Origin: CAUZFZ01 sp963579025
GTDB lineage: Bacteria; Planctomycetota; Planctomycetia; Planctomycetales; Planctomycetaceae
Assembly: GCA_963579025.1 (NCBI GenBank)
Contig: CAUZFZ010000103.1
Location: forward strand, 1-39,319
DNA: 39,319 bases
Direction: 5' to 3'
A program made the position numbers and the translations under genes. Numbering within the stretch: the first letter of the stretch is position 1; each line of letters opens with the position of its first letter. Below the pieces are notes generated by a model. That model was not told the DNA's origin. It searched no databases and saw only the letters and a program-made list of their open reading frames with translations. Below, one piece after another: positions 17,570 through 26,700 of the stretch.

Positions 17570-18796
17570 ATGCGCAGTGAATCTGAAGTCCATTTCGAAG
17601 ACGCACCTTTTTCGATTCCGGTGTCAGACCGTTTGAAGCGTCTGCCGCCGTACATGTTCGGCAAGATCAACAAGCTCAAGCACGAAAAACGCGTTGCTGG
17701 AGTCGATGTCATTGACCTGGGGATGGGTAACCCGACGGACGCGCCGGACCCCATGATCTCGGACAAACTGGCTGAAGCCGTTCGCGATCCCCGGAACCAC
17801 CGCTACTCGGTGTCCAGCGGCATCGGCAATCTGCGGAAGGAAGTCGCGAAACGCTACTGGAAGAAGTACGGCGTGCGGCTGGACCCGGACAACGAAGTCA
17901 TCGCGTGTCTTGGGTCGAAGGAGGGCTTCAGTCACCTGTGCCTGGCTTTGATGGGCCCGGGCGACGCGGCCATCGTGCCGTCGCCGTCTTTTCCAATTCA
18001 CGTCTACGGCGTCGTGCTGGCGGCTGGCAATGTGATCGCTCTGGATTGCCGCGAGCCCGATCAATTCCTCGACAAGATCGCCTACACCTGCGAGCACCTG
18101 TTTCCGAAGCCGAAACTGGTCATCGTCAATTTCCCACACAACCCCACGACGACCTGTGTCGAGCAGGAGTTTTACACCGAGCTGGTCAAGCTGGCCCGCA
18201 AGTACGAGTTCATGGTAATCAGCGATTTTGCGTATGCCGACATCTGCTTTGACGGATACACCGCCCCGAGTTTCCTCGCCACTCCCGGGGCGAGCGAAGT
18301 GGGTGTCGAGTTCACGACGATGAGCAAGGGCTACAGCATGGCCGGCTGGCGGATCGGTTTCTGTGCCGGCAACTCTGAAATGGTGCGAGCCCTGGGAACG
18401 ATTAAGGGCTATTACGACTATGGCATTTTTCAGGCGGCACAGATCGCAGCGATCATTGCCATGCGTCACTGCGACACGGCAATCGAAAGCGTCGTCGCTG
18501 AGTACCAGAAGCGTCGCGACGCACTGTGCTCGTCACTGGAACGCATCGGCTGGGCGGTGGACGCTCCACGCGCGTCGATGTTCGTGTGGACGAAGATCCC
18601 CGCGCCCTGGTCGGAAATGGGCTCGATCGACTTTGCACTCAAGCTGCTTGATGAAGCGGGAGTCGCCGTCAGTCCAGGCCGCGGCTTCGGTCCCGAAGGC
18701 GAAGGCCACCTACGTCTGGCGATCGTCGAGAACGAGCAACGCCTCCGCCAGGCCGTGCGTCAGATCGACAGGTGTCTGAAGCCGGCGGGTAGTTAG
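17570..18796 (+). CDS. alaC: AlaC-like class I/II aminotransferase
   Basis: 408-residue PLP enzyme. The Schiff-base Lys is about residue 253 in FTTMSKGYSMAGWRIGF. Other fold-type I landmarks are DLGMGNPTDAPDP, YSVSSGIGNLRKEV, GSKEGFSHL, PSPSFPIHVYG, VNFPHNPTT and SDFAYADICFDGY. The set matches the glutamate-pyruvate transaminase AlaC of enterobacteria closely over its whole length, including PKASMYVW-like APRASMFVWTKIP and VSPGRGFG. It converts pyruvate and glutamate to alanine and 2-oxoglutarate, with possible broader activity. LL-diaminopimelate aminotransferase is a related alternative. The protein is cytoplasmic. It converges on the DUF1549/DUF1553 gene with a gap of only 36 bases. Confidence 0.9.
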   Translation: MRSESEVHFEDAPFSIPVSDRLKRLPPYMFGKINKLKHEKRVAGVDVIDLGMGNPTDAPDPMISDKLAEAVRDPRNHRYSVSSGIGNLRKEVAKRYWKKYGVRLDPDNEVIACLGSKEGFSHLCLALMGPGDAAIVPSPSFPIHVYGVVLAAGNVIALDCREPDQFLDKIAYTCEHLFPKPKLVIVNFPHNPTTTCVEQEFYTELVKLARKYEFMVISDFAYADICFDGYTAPSFLATPGASEVGVEFTTMSKGYSMAGWRIGFCAGNSEMVRALGTIKGYYDYGIFQAAQIAAIIAMRHCDTAIESVVAEYQKRRDALCSSLERIGWAVDAPRASMFVWTKIPAPWSEMGSIDFALKLLDEAGVAVSPGRGFGPEGEGHLRLAIVENEQRLRQAVRQIDRCLKPAGS

Positions 18797-18832
18797 ATCG
18801 CCTCGCCGACAGACCCGCCAATTCGCGGCCCA

Positions 18833-21241
18833 TCAATGGTTGAAGCTGAATTCTTTTGAATTGATCAGCACCCATAGAACATCCTGAACGGCCTTCTGCT
18901 TGTCCGCTTCACTTTCCAGGAAGATCTCGATTCTGTGCCGTTCGTCGGCATTGGGTCGACGCGAAAGAGCTGCCAAATACAGCTCCTCGATGACCTGTGG
19001 AATTGGCGTTGCTGCCTTGAAATGTCGGGCCACGCGGCCGTTGCCGTCCGTGATCTTGTTTTCGATTTCGTCTGAGTTCGAAAGCAGCAGCACCTGGGCG
19101 AGAGTCGCTCCGCTGGAACGCTCACATTCGCAACCTGTCACACGTTGCGGCCGATCGAATGTGTCCAGGAAATACGACCCGAAGCCTTCGTGAGGCAGGT
19201 CCACCGCGCGGGCCGACCCGCTGACTCCGCTGAATCGCGTCTTCGAATCTGTTGCCTGATCTACCGCGTCTAAAAAGACCTCGGCGTACAGCCTGCGTCC
19301 GTAGAATCTCGCAAAATTCTGCCGATCGTCTTTGTTGTGCTCCGTCGGTTCGGATGCGAGCTGGTACACCCGGCTTTGCACAATCTGTCGGATGATGTGC
19401 CGCTGATCGAAACCGTGTTCCACAAACTCACGGGCCAGCAGGTCGAGCAGTTCAGGATTCGAGGCCGGGTTGGTCGCCCGCATGTCGTCCACTTCGTCGA
19501 CCAGGCCGCGACCCATGAAGTGGCCCCACAAACGATTCACCAGAGTGCGGGCAAAGAACGGGTTGTCCGACTGGGCCATCCAGTCAACCAGTGCGTGTCG
19601 CGGGTCTTCGTCGGGAGTGAACTCGGCATACTTACCGTCGAGGTATTTTGGTTCGGGAACTTTCCCGGTCAGCGGGTTGCGTTCGCCGGTGGTCACTTTA
19701 CTCGACGCGAAATACGGCGGCGGCTGACCGAAGCTCTTGCGTCCCAGTCGCGTAAAGAAGCCGGCCAGACCGTAATAGTCTTCCTGCCCCCAGCGTTCGT
19801 ACGGGTGGTGGTGACAGCGGGCACATTGCAGTCGCAGTCCGAGGAACACCTGCGCTGTATCGGCCGTGACCTGATGGAGCTGATCATCACGCGACTGCCA
19901 GAACCAGTTGATGGCCGGAGCGTCCTGCCATTCTCCGGCCGCTGCGACGATGCCACGTACGAACTCGTCATACGGCACATTGCGGGCGATGCGATCCTTC
20001 AACCAGTTGTGAAACGCGTAGGCTGCATCCTCCGATCCGGCCAGTTTCGAGTTCCGCAGAATCGTGCCCCAGCGCAGTGCAAAGAAGCCGGCATGGTCCG
20101 CGGAATTCAGCAGCCGATCGATCAGCTGATTGCGTTTCTGAGGAGATTGATCAGCAAGGAATGCCCGCGTCTCGTCGACGATCGGCAGTCGGCCGGCGAT
20201 GTCCAGCGTGGCGCGGCGAACGAACGTGGCGTCGTCGCACGTGGCCGACGGCTGCAGTCCGAGTTTCATCCAGCGGGCGGCTGCGAGTTCATCGATGCGC
20301 CCCGCCGGCTCAAATTCCGGCAACGCATTCAGCGGAGACGCATGTGGCCGGATCGCTCGGAACACTGCAACCTGGCCCATGAAACGAGCCATGATGGTTG
20401 CTTCGCCCGTCTCCTTGCCCGCAGTCACAAAGCCGTCGTGATCGACACGGGCGACGACATCGAGATTCGTTTCAAAGTCGGCCTGGCGAGTCACGTCGCG
20501 GCGTGAACCGTCGGAGTATTCGGCCACAACAGACAACTGCTGTTCCTGCCCCGGCGTGAACGATCCTTCGGCGGGCAACAGCTTGAGCCGTGTGACAAGG
20601 GCCGCATCTTCAGCTGAAGGTGGCGCTCCGCCTTCAATCCAGCTCGTGAACAGCCGGAATGCTTCTGAGTCGGCGTTGAATCGTTTGCCGCCTCCGTGAG
20701 GAACTGCGGCGATGGATTTCTGTACGAGCAGACTCTGACCGGCTGCGGCAGCAAACACGCGCCGACCGCGGGCCTCCTGGGCAATCGCCTGATAATCGAA
20801 TGCCCGGTCAAAGCCAAACAGCGACAGTTTGAACCCGTTCTGCCCAGTGGCTTTGCCGTGACAACCGCCCGAGTTGCAGCCGTATCGACTCAGCAACGGC
20901 ACGATCTCCGTCGAAAAATCGACAGGTCGGCGACTGCTCAATCCGGAGACGGTGACAGGAACGCGAATTTCCTTCCCGTCGAACGTGACGACGATCGCGC
21001 CGGCACCATCGGCAATGGGAGTTGCGTAACCCGTTGCGTCGACGGAGACGATGTCAGGATGGAGACTCTTCCAGTCCGCTCGCCGCGTCACGTCGCGGCC
21101 GTCGATCGACACCAGCAACTGCCGCCGGGCGTATGCATCCGTCAACTCGACCTGCTGCGGCGTCACGATCGTCTCCGCCTGCGCAAGAGACGTCAGACTG
21201 ACCAGCACAAGCAGCCCACGTAAGGAGTTGAGATGACGCAT
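18833..21241 (-). CDS. secreted planctomycete cytochrome-type protein (DUF1549/DUF1553) with Ig-like modules
   Basis: 802 residues from the ATG at 21241, chosen because it yields the signal peptide MRHLNSLRGLLVLVSLTSLA; a longer frame to 21418 overlaps the upstream gene without a signal. After an Ig-like module (about 25-100), a haem-like C-x4-C-H motif occurs at residues 122-128 (CNSGGCH). A second Ig-like module lies at about 218-300 (DGSRRDVTRQADF). DUF1549 spans about 315-510 and contains a second CxxCH motif at residues 473-477 (CARCH). DUF1553 spans about 575-800 (FARTLVNRLWGHFMGRGLV, YGRRLYAEVFLDAVDQAT). These proteins are abundant in planctomycetes and usually precede a DUF1501 gene; no DUF1501 gene follows here. 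A role in extracellular redox or glycan processing is an inference. Confidence 0.9.
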   Translation of the reverse strand: MRHLNSLRGLLVLVSLTSLAQAETIVTPQQVELTDAYARRQLLVSIDGRDVTRRADWKSLHPDIVSVDATGYATPIADGAGAIVVTFDGKEIRVPVTVSGLSSRRPVDFSTEIVPLLSRYGCNSGGCHGKATGQNGFKLSLFGFDRAFDYQAIAQEARGRRVFAAAAGQSLLVQKSIAAVPHGGGKRFNADSEAFRLFTSWIEGGAPPSAEDAALVTRLKLLPAEGSFTPGQEQQLSVVAEYSDGSRRDVTRQADFETNLDVVARVDHDGFVTAGKETGEATIMARFMGQVAVFRAIRPHASPLNALPEFEPAGRIDELAAARWMKLGLQPSATCDDATFVRRATLDIAGRLPIVDETRAFLADQSPQKRNQLIDRLLNSADHAGFFALRWGTILRNSKLAGSEDAAYAFHNWLKDRIARNVPYDEFVRGIVAAAGEWQDAPAINWFWQSRDDQLHQVTADTAQVFLGLRLQCARCHHHPYERWGQEDYYGLAGFFTRLGRKSFGQPPPYFASSKVTTGERNPLTGKVPEPKYLDGKYAEFTPDEDPRHALVDWMAQSDNPFFARTLVNRLWGHFMGRGLVDEVDDMRATNPASNPELLDLLAREFVEHGFDQRHIIRQIVQSRVYQLASEPTEHNKDDRQNFARFYGRRLYAEVFLDAVDQATDSKTRFSGVSGSARAVDLPHEGFGSYFLDTFDRPQRVTGCECERSSGATLAQVLLLSNSDEIENKITDGNGRVARHFKAATPIPQVIEELYLAALSRRPNADERHRIEIFLESEADKQKAVQDVLWVLINSKEFSFNH

Positions 21242-21302
21242 ACGGAGAAACCTGGTGGTGAAGCAGTGACAGCGAGATATCGCTCGCGGGATGCCATGCA
21301 TT

Positions 21303-22853
21303 CTATCCGCGAGTTCCAACTGCGGGCAGGGAATCTGTTCGGTGGACCGTCTCGATCGCGTCAAAGACGCCATCCCACGTATAGGTGGTGGCTTCCGCAT
21401 GGACGGGCAGGCCCGCATCTCGAGCTGCTTCGCTGGTCACCGGACTGATGCTGGCGATCCGCAGAGTCACGCCAAATTGAGACTTCGCGGACTCGGGCAA
21501 CAGATTCGCCAGGCCGCGGGCGATGGACGGGCTGCTTAGTCCGATCCAGTCCAGCTCACCGTTGGTGATCGCATCCAACACGCTCGTGTCGAGTGAGGAA
21601 ACATCGAGATTCTGATAGACAACCACTTCTTCGACGGTGGCTCCCGCATTGGTCAGTTCCTGGGGCAGGACGTCGCGACCGCGGCTCGCACGAGCCCACA
21701 GGACTCGCTGGCCGGAAACGAGTGGGCGCAGGGAGACAGCCAGCGCTTCAGCTCGGAATTCATCAGGAATGACATCGGGACGGATGTGGAACTGTTCGAG
21801 TGCTCGTCCGGTGGATGTCCCGATCGCCGCAAACTTGAGATGCGCCAGTCGTCGCGTGTCTCCGCCCGTTTCCCAGAGTCGGCTGAACAAAGCGTTGACG
21901 CCATTGACGCTCGTAAAAATCAGCCAGTCGAATTCGTCAATTCGCGCCAGCACGGAATCGACATCAGACGAGTCATCGACCGGCCGGATTTCGATCGTCG
22001 GCATGAGAATCGGTTGGGCGCCAGATTCGATCGCGCGGGCGATTTGTGGATCAGATTGAGCCGCCGGTCTTGTGATCCCGATCCGGAGCCCGAACAACGG
22101 ACGGTCTTCGAACCAGGCCAATTGCTCACGCTGAAGAACACACTTGCCGACGATGATCAATGACGGAGCGTGCAGACCAGCGTCCGAAACGATTGCGGAA
22201 ATATCTTCCAGAGTCCCGCTGACTGTCCGTTGCAGCGGCGTCGTCGCGCGACTGATCACCGCCGTAGGAGTTTCGCTGGATTTGCCGTGGTCGAGCAACG
22301 ACTGCACGATCTGTGGGAGTCGGGCCAGCCCCATGTAAAAGACCAGTGTGCCTGGTGTTCCCGCCAGCAGTTCGTAATCGACCTCGTTGTCCGGCTTGTC
22401 GGGAGCTTCGTGTCCGGTCACGAACGTCACCGTCGACGCGGAGTCGCGATGCGTCAGCGACAGCCCGGCATATTCGCCGGCGGCCACCGCGGCGGTGATC
22501 CCCGGCACGACTTCGAATGGAATGCCGTGTGATTTCAGGTAGGCCGCCTCTTCGGACCCGCGACCGAAGATGTACGGGTCCCCGCCTTTGAGTCGCACAA
22601 CAGTCTTGCCCGCATGCGCGTTGGCAACGAGCCGCTCATTGATTTCGTCCTGGAGGAGCACGCGACCATCCGGAGACGGCGAGCGGCACGTGCGCTCGCA
22701 TGCAGCCTGGGTATGTCGGAGCAGTAGCGGGTTGACCAACCCGTCATACAGAACGACGTCGGCTTTCTGCAGACAATCGACCGCGCGCAAAGAAATCAGC
22801 CCGGGATCACCAGGTCCAGCACCCACCAGATAAACTTTGCCGATTGCTGACAT
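21303..22853 (-). CDS. cobA-hemD: uroporphyrinogen-III C-methyltransferase/uroporphyrinogen-III synthase fusion
   Basis: 516 residues joining two tetrapyrrole enzymes. The N-terminal half (about 1-250) is the SAM-dependent methyltransferase CobA: VYLVGAGPGDPGLISLRAVD, VRLKGGDPYIFGRGSEEAAY, the PGITAAVAAGEYAGLSLTHR segment and LVFYMGLARLPQI. The C-terminal half (about 258-510) is HemD-like, beginning LFGLRIGITRPAAQSDP, with FDWLIFTSVNGVNALF and DWIGLSSPSIARGLANL. HemD closes hydroxymethylbilane to uroporphyrinogen III; CobA then makes precorrin-2 for sirohaem or cobalamin. Fusing them channels the intermediate toward methylated tetrapyrroles. The enzyme is cytoplasmic. Such fusions are known in several bacterial phyla. 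It lies 50 bases after mrp and 61 bases before the DUF1549/DUF1553 gene, all on the minus strand, so co-transcription is likely. No other haem gene is in the window. Confidence 0.93.
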   Translation of the reverse strand: MSAIGKVYLVGAGPGDPGLISLRAVDCLQKADVVLYDGLVNPLLLRHTQAACERTCRSPSPDGRVLLQDEINERLVANAHAGKTVVRLKGGDPYIFGRGSEEAAYLKSHGIPFEVVPGITAAVAAGEYAGLSLTHRDSASTVTFVTGHEAPDKPDNEVDYELLAGTPGTLVFYMGLARLPQIVQSLLDHGKSSETPTAVISRATTPLQRTVSGTLEDISAIVSDAGLHAPSLIIVGKCVLQREQLAWFEDRPLFGLRIGITRPAAQSDPQIARAIESGAQPILMPTIEIRPVDDSSDVDSVLARIDEFDWLIFTSVNGVNALFSRLWETGGDTRRLAHLKFAAIGTSTGRALEQFHIRPDVIPDEFRAEALAVSLRPLVSGQRVLWARASRGRDVLPQELTNAGATVEEVVVYQNLDVSSLDTSVLDAITNGELDWIGLSSPSIARGLANLLPESAKSQFGVTLRIASISPVTSEAARDAGLPVHAEATTYTWDGVFDAIETVHRTDSLPAVGTRG

Positions 22854-22903
22854 GAGTTACGCCAAAGGCCCCGTTGATCACATTGGCGAGAGTTGCAGTT
22901 CGG

Positions 22904-23968
22904 TCACAGTATCTCGAGCGTCGGAAGCTCGGGTGATTCAAGCTGTTCTTTAGCGACCTGCATCGCAATGTTCTGACAGACCGTGCGCAGGTCGTCTCGC
23001 ACGGGACAGGCATCGCTCAGAACGTCCGCAATACGACCGGCGTCGCCCAGTTCCCGGATGCTCTTGTCAATCGGCACTTCACCCAGAAATGGCACATTGG
23101 TTTTCTCAGCGTGCTCCCGAGCACCGCCGCGACCGAAGATGTCCCCGGTCATGTTCTCGACGATCCCGATCACGGGAATCTTCACCTGGTCGAACATGCT
23201 GATCGCCTTGACGGCATCCAGCAGCGCGACCTTCTGCGGTGTGCAGACCACAACCGCGCCAGCCAGGCTGAGCAACTGCGACAAAGTGAGTGCCACGTCA
23301 CCTGTACCCGGCGGCATGTCGACGATGAGGTAATCCAGTTCGCCCCAGTCGGTCTGTTGCATGAACTGTGTGAGCAATCGGTGCAGCATCGGCCCGCGCC
23401 ACACGACCGCCTGGTCGGCCTTAACCATGAAACCGACGGACAGTAGTTTCAGGCCGTCTTTTTCGATCGGCTGGATGCGCTGCATGACGTTGCCGTCTTC
23501 ACCACGATGTTCGGTGATCCCGGGTTCGCCGCCGGCTCCGCACAGATGCGGGATGCTGGGTCCGTAGACATCAGCATCCAGCAGCCCGACTTTCGCGCCG
23601 AAGGAATGCAAACCGTACGCCAGCATCGCTGCGGTTGTGCTCTTACCCACTCCGCCTTTGCCACTGCCGACGGCGATCACATTCTTGACTCGCAATCCGA
23701 TCTTGCCGCCGGATTCGTTGCCTTTGACGTTCCATGTGATATCCAGTTGCGCGGACGGCGTGTCGCCGAACTGCGAGCGGATGGCGTCGTCGACCAGCCC
23801 CTGAAACCGGTCCTGTCCCGGATACGCAGGCGTGGGAAGTTCGATCAGGACGCGTGGTGTTCCGTCAATATTTGTTGCCTGTCTGAGCATTCCGAGTTCG
23901 CCCAGCGGACGACCCAGCTCCGGGTCAACAACAGACTCAAGACAGGCCTTCAGTTCCGAATCGTTCAT
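22904..23968 (-). CDS. mrp: Mrp/NBP35-family Fe-S cluster carrier ATPase
   Basis: 354 residues. The N-terminal MIP18/DUF59 domain (about 1-85) begins LKACLESVVDPELGRPLGEL. The P-loop with the deviant Walker A is GSGKGGVGKSTT at about 101-112. LLDADVYGPSIPHL, VDMPPGTGDVALTLSQ and TPQKVALLDAVKAI are standard Mrp motifs. The C-terminal region that usually carries the CxxC metal-binding pair reads ENMTGDIFGRGGAREHA and lacks both Cys residues. Mrp proteins bind and deliver Fe-S clusters in the cytoplasm; whether this one still bridges a cluster through the missing pair is open. It is the first gene of a minus-strand run with cobA-hemD and the cytochrome-type gene. Its start lies 136 bases from the DUF2293 gene end. 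Confidence 0.9.
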   Translation of the reverse strand: MNDSELKACLESVVDPELGRPLGELGMLRQATNIDGTPRVLIELPTPAYPGQDRFQGLVDDAIRSQFGDTPSAQLDITWNVKGNESGGKIGLRVKNVIAVGSGKGGVGKSTTAAMLAYGLHSFGAKVGLLDADVYGPSIPHLCGAGGEPGITEHRGEDGNVMQRIQPIEKDGLKLLSVGFMVKADQAVVWRGPMLHRLLTQFMQQTDWGELDYLIVDMPPGTGDVALTLSQLLSLAGAVVVCTPQKVALLDAVKAISMFDQVKIPVIGIVENMTGDIFGRGGAREHAEKTNVPFLGEVPIDKSIRELGDAGRIADVLSDACPVRDDLRTVCQNIAMQVAKEQLESPELPTLEIL

Positions 23969-24104
23969 CTCGTTACTTCATTGTGAGGGGACTGGCGGGA
24001 AGACAAGACCGTCTTGTATCAGGCGCAGGGGGAGTGCGGCAAACGCCGAGCCGCACCAAACACAGCAGATCGCGCGTCTCACGGTGTACTTTTCCCGTGA
24101 CCGG

Positions 24105-24809
24105 TCAATCTTCATGACTCATGGACTCGTCCCCACAGCGAAGCGCGGTCCGCAACGGGCATTGCTCAGCTATGACGGGGACTCCCGCACGGTAGTCCTC
24201 CAGTAGGCGCCGTGACTGCTCCGCCAGCATGCGCCGTACTTCGCGACGTTTGCCTCTGACTCGCGGGATTCGCAAATTCTCATACGCGGTCGTTTGGTGA
24301 CGCAGCCAGGCGATGACTGCCGATTCAGCTCGTCGTTCAATCGGAATCCGCTGCGTACGCGCGACCGTACCGCTTCCCACGGGTGTTGCATGCTTCGTGA
24401 CAGCATCGGCGAGTCGAGTGGCGATGTCCGCATGACACGCAGCAAAGTCGAGGAATGCGAAAACCGCGGCGGCGAAATCTTCAACGTAGTGGGCCTGCTT
24501 CCGCTCGCGTCGATCCACATCCGACTTGCGGCGTTTTGCGTAGGCCTCGGTCGATCGCTGGGCGTTCAGTTCAACTCGCACTGCGGCAATCCGATCAGCG
24601 GGTGCCCAGACACCACCCGAAAACGTGCGGCGTCCCTTCTTCTCCTGCACCGTCCAGCTTGGCCCGCCCGCTTTGACTCGACGAGTCAGGGCGGCATCAC
24701 CTGGCGGCAATAGTTCCCATCCGGCCGGAGTCTGCAGGACTTGGCCATCGGCTGTGCGAACAGCATGCGGATGCGGACCAGGAGCGACGATCCGTGTCTC
24801 GGTGGGCAT
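24105..24809 (-). CDS. DUF2293-domain protein of unknown function
   Basis: 234 residues from the ATG at 24809 (a TTG one codon upstream is possible). The N-terminal part has PHPHAVRTADGQVLQTPAGW and LPPGDAALTRRVKAGGPSW. The central part is Lys/Arg-rich. The C-terminal DUF2293 domain (about 150-225) reads RIPIERRAESAVIAWLRHQ, TTAYENLRIPRVRGKRREV and RRMLAEQSRRLLEDYRAGV, which fits the family very well. DUF2293 is widespread in proteobacteria, actinobacteria and planctomycetes, and its function is unknown. Its strong positive charge suggests nucleic-acid binding, but that is an inference. No signal peptide. It lies 41 bases after the PDZ protease gene on the same strand, so the two may be co-transcribed. 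Confidence 0.8.
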   Translation of the reverse strand: MPTETRIVAPGPHPHAVRTADGQVLQTPAGWELLPPGDAALTRRVKAGGPSWTVQEKKGRRTFSGGVWAPADRIAAVRVELNAQRSTEAYAKRRKSDVDRRERKQAHYVEDFAAAVFAFLDFAACHADIATRLADAVTKHATPVGSGTVARTQRIPIERRAESAVIAWLRHQTTAYENLRIPRVRGKRREVRRMLAEQSRRLLEDYRAGVPVIAEQCPLRTALRCGDESMSHED

Positions 24810-24850
24810 CAATTCAGACCGTGATTCGAGCGGCGTGGCTGGCTGGGGCG

Positions 24851-26638
24851 TTACTTTTTCGCCGCGTTTTCAGTGTTGTCCGGCGCAGACACCTCGACAT
24901 GCTCGACGACCAGTTGCATGTACTCGCGTCCTCCGGAACGGACAAGGATACGGCCCGGGAAGAAGCGGCCGCCGAATTCCTCCATTGTCGCGAAGTAAAC
25001 TTCGCATTCATCCGTGTCCTCGAAGAGCTGACTGGAGAAGCCCACGAAGGCCGTCGGCTGCCGAGCGAAATACCAGCGGGTCTGGACGCCGTTGACGTTC
25101 GTGATCAGAACATCCACCACGTCGCCGGTGAGGTCCAGTGGTTCGCTGCCCAGGTAATAGAACTCGGAGAATCCGGCATCCAACTGTTTCAGCATCAGTT
25201 TGAGCTGATGCATCGCGACGAGAAATCCGCCGCTGCCTGGCGGCGTGTTTTCAAAGTCGGTGCCATCGAGTAGCTGTAAGTACGGCTCCTCGCCGATCAC
25301 GAGTCCGATTTTGTCTTCGGCCAGACCCAGACGAAACGCGTCTCCCATGCCCGTCTGACCGGTGATCTTCCAGGTACCTTCCGGCACGGCGGCCCAGTCG
25401 CCCCAGCTCTTCACGAGTGGCTTCAGGCGATTCTGCTCCTGCTCGTTGAACCAGTAATTCGCGTAACCATCCTTCTTCACAAACATGTGTTTGTATTGCT
25501 CGGGCGGCTTTGGTTGCTTCTTCGCGTGTGGATTGGGTTGTTGGGGCTTTTCCGGCTTTGGCTTCTCGGAATCGGGCTGATCTGGATCCGGTTTGTCGGG
25601 TTTCGGCTGTGCCGGTCGCTGTGGCTGCTTCGCACGCTTCGGCATCAGTTCGGCTTTGGTGTGGACACCCCGGAGCCGCGCGAGCATCTCGAACTTCTGT
25701 TCGTCGCGACGATACGTCAGCGGCAGACGCCAGCCTTTCGGATAGATGCCCAGGATGTTCTTGAACTGATTGACGGAGCGAATCGGTCGACCCGCGAATG
25801 AAACGACTTCGTCACTCAGTCTTAGACCGCGACGGTAGGCTTCGGACGATTCGATGATGCTGTCGATCACAACGCCGCCATCGGGATTCGTTGTGACCGT
25901 GGCACCGAGCGTCGCGTGATCGACCACGCGGCCGCTGCGCAGGTGGTCGATGAAGTGGCGGATCTGATTGATCGATATTGCGTAGCCAGCGCCCGAGTTG
26001 ACGCGACCACGTTTCTCGAACGAACCGCGGCCATTAATGCCAATCAGTTCTCCATTGTCGTTGAACAGCGGACCACCCGAGTTGCCCGGGTTGATCGATG
26101 AATCGACCTGGATGCAGTCGGCATATTCCAGAAATGACCCGGCCGGGTATTGATAGCGGTGCACTCCGCTGACGATGCCGTAGGTCACAGTCGGCTGAAA
26201 ATCGGTCGCGAGCAGAAACGGATTGCCCATCGCGTAGGCCCAATCGCCCACGCGAACCAGATCGCTGTCGCCCATCACTGCCGTCGGAAAATCGTCACGG
26301 CCCAGCAACTTGAGCAGAGCCACGTCACCGGTTGGATCGATGCCGACAATGACCGCGTCGTACAGAACGCCATCGTTGAGCCCGCACTTCATGAACGTGC
26401 CGGCGCCACTGGTGACGTGAAAATTACTTAAGGCGTAACCATCGGGAGTGATGACCACGCCCGATCCACCGCCCTTGCCGCCATTCCCAAAGATCGCGAC
26501 GACCGCAGGTGCCGCCGTCTGAATCACGCGGACGCGCCGCTCCTGGGCATCGATGACTTTCTGATCAATGGCTGCCGCTGGTGTCCGCGCGACGAGAACA
26601 GAAGCAACGACGATCAGCATGTTTCGGGCAGTGATCAT
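24851..26638 (-). CDS. secreted HtrA-like trypsin/PDZ serine protease with novel C-terminal domain
   Basis: 595 residues. A signal peptide is followed by a trypsin-like domain with the triad His about 74 (SNFHVTSGAG), Asp about 105 (DPTGDVALLKL) and Ser about 187 (NPGNSGGPL). A PDZ-like domain lies at about 235-320 (GVVIDSIIESSEAYRRGLRL, then DEVVSFAGRPI). Then come a Pro/Lys/Gln-rich linker (about 335-385, many K-P and P-D repeats) and a C-terminal part of about 210 residues without recognised family, from MFVKKDGYANYWFNE to the end. Secreted, periplasmic protein quality control or surface processing is inferred. It is the second cistron downstream of the YiiX-like gene on the minus strand, separated by 62 bases. 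The linker and extra domain are unusual for DegP-type proteases, which normally have a second PDZ. Confidence 0.9.
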   Translation of the reverse strand: MITARNMLIVVASVLVARTPAAAIDQKVIDAQERRVRVIQTAAPAVVAIFGNGGKGGGSGVVITPDGYALSNFHVTSGAGTFMKCGLNDGVLYDAVIVGIDPTGDVALLKLLGRDDFPTAVMGDSDLVRVGDWAYAMGNPFLLATDFQPTVTYGIVSGVHRYQYPAGSFLEYADCIQVDSSINPGNSGGPLFNDNGELIGINGRGSFEKRGRVNSGAGYAISINQIRHFIDHLRSGRVVDHATLGATVTTNPDGGVVIDSIIESSEAYRRGLRLSDEVVSFAGRPIRSVNQFKNILGIYPKGWRLPLTYRRDEQKFEMLARLRGVHTKAELMPKRAKQPQRPAQPKPDKPDPDQPDSEKPKPEKPQQPNPHAKKQPKPPEQYKHMFVKKDGYANYWFNEQEQNRLKPLVKSWGDWAAVPEGTWKITGQTGMGDAFRLGLAEDKIGLVIGEEPYLQLLDGTDFENTPPGSGGFLVAMHQLKLMLKQLDAGFSEFYYLGSEPLDLTGDVVDVLITNVNGVQTRWYFARQPTAFVGFSSQLFEDTDECEVYFATMEEFGGRFFPGRILVRSGGREYMQLVVEHVEVSAPDNTENAAKK

Positions 26639-26700
26639 TGTCTTGCGCGTCCGTTTAACAGTTGTGGATTCGACGATTTCGCCAGTTGGGAGAGTATCGG

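Noticed and set aside
19337..20506. Plus-strand open frame of 389 codons opposite the DUF1549/DUF1553 gene
   Set aside because: Same reason: an antisense shadow of a clear gene, with no signal peptide or known motif.
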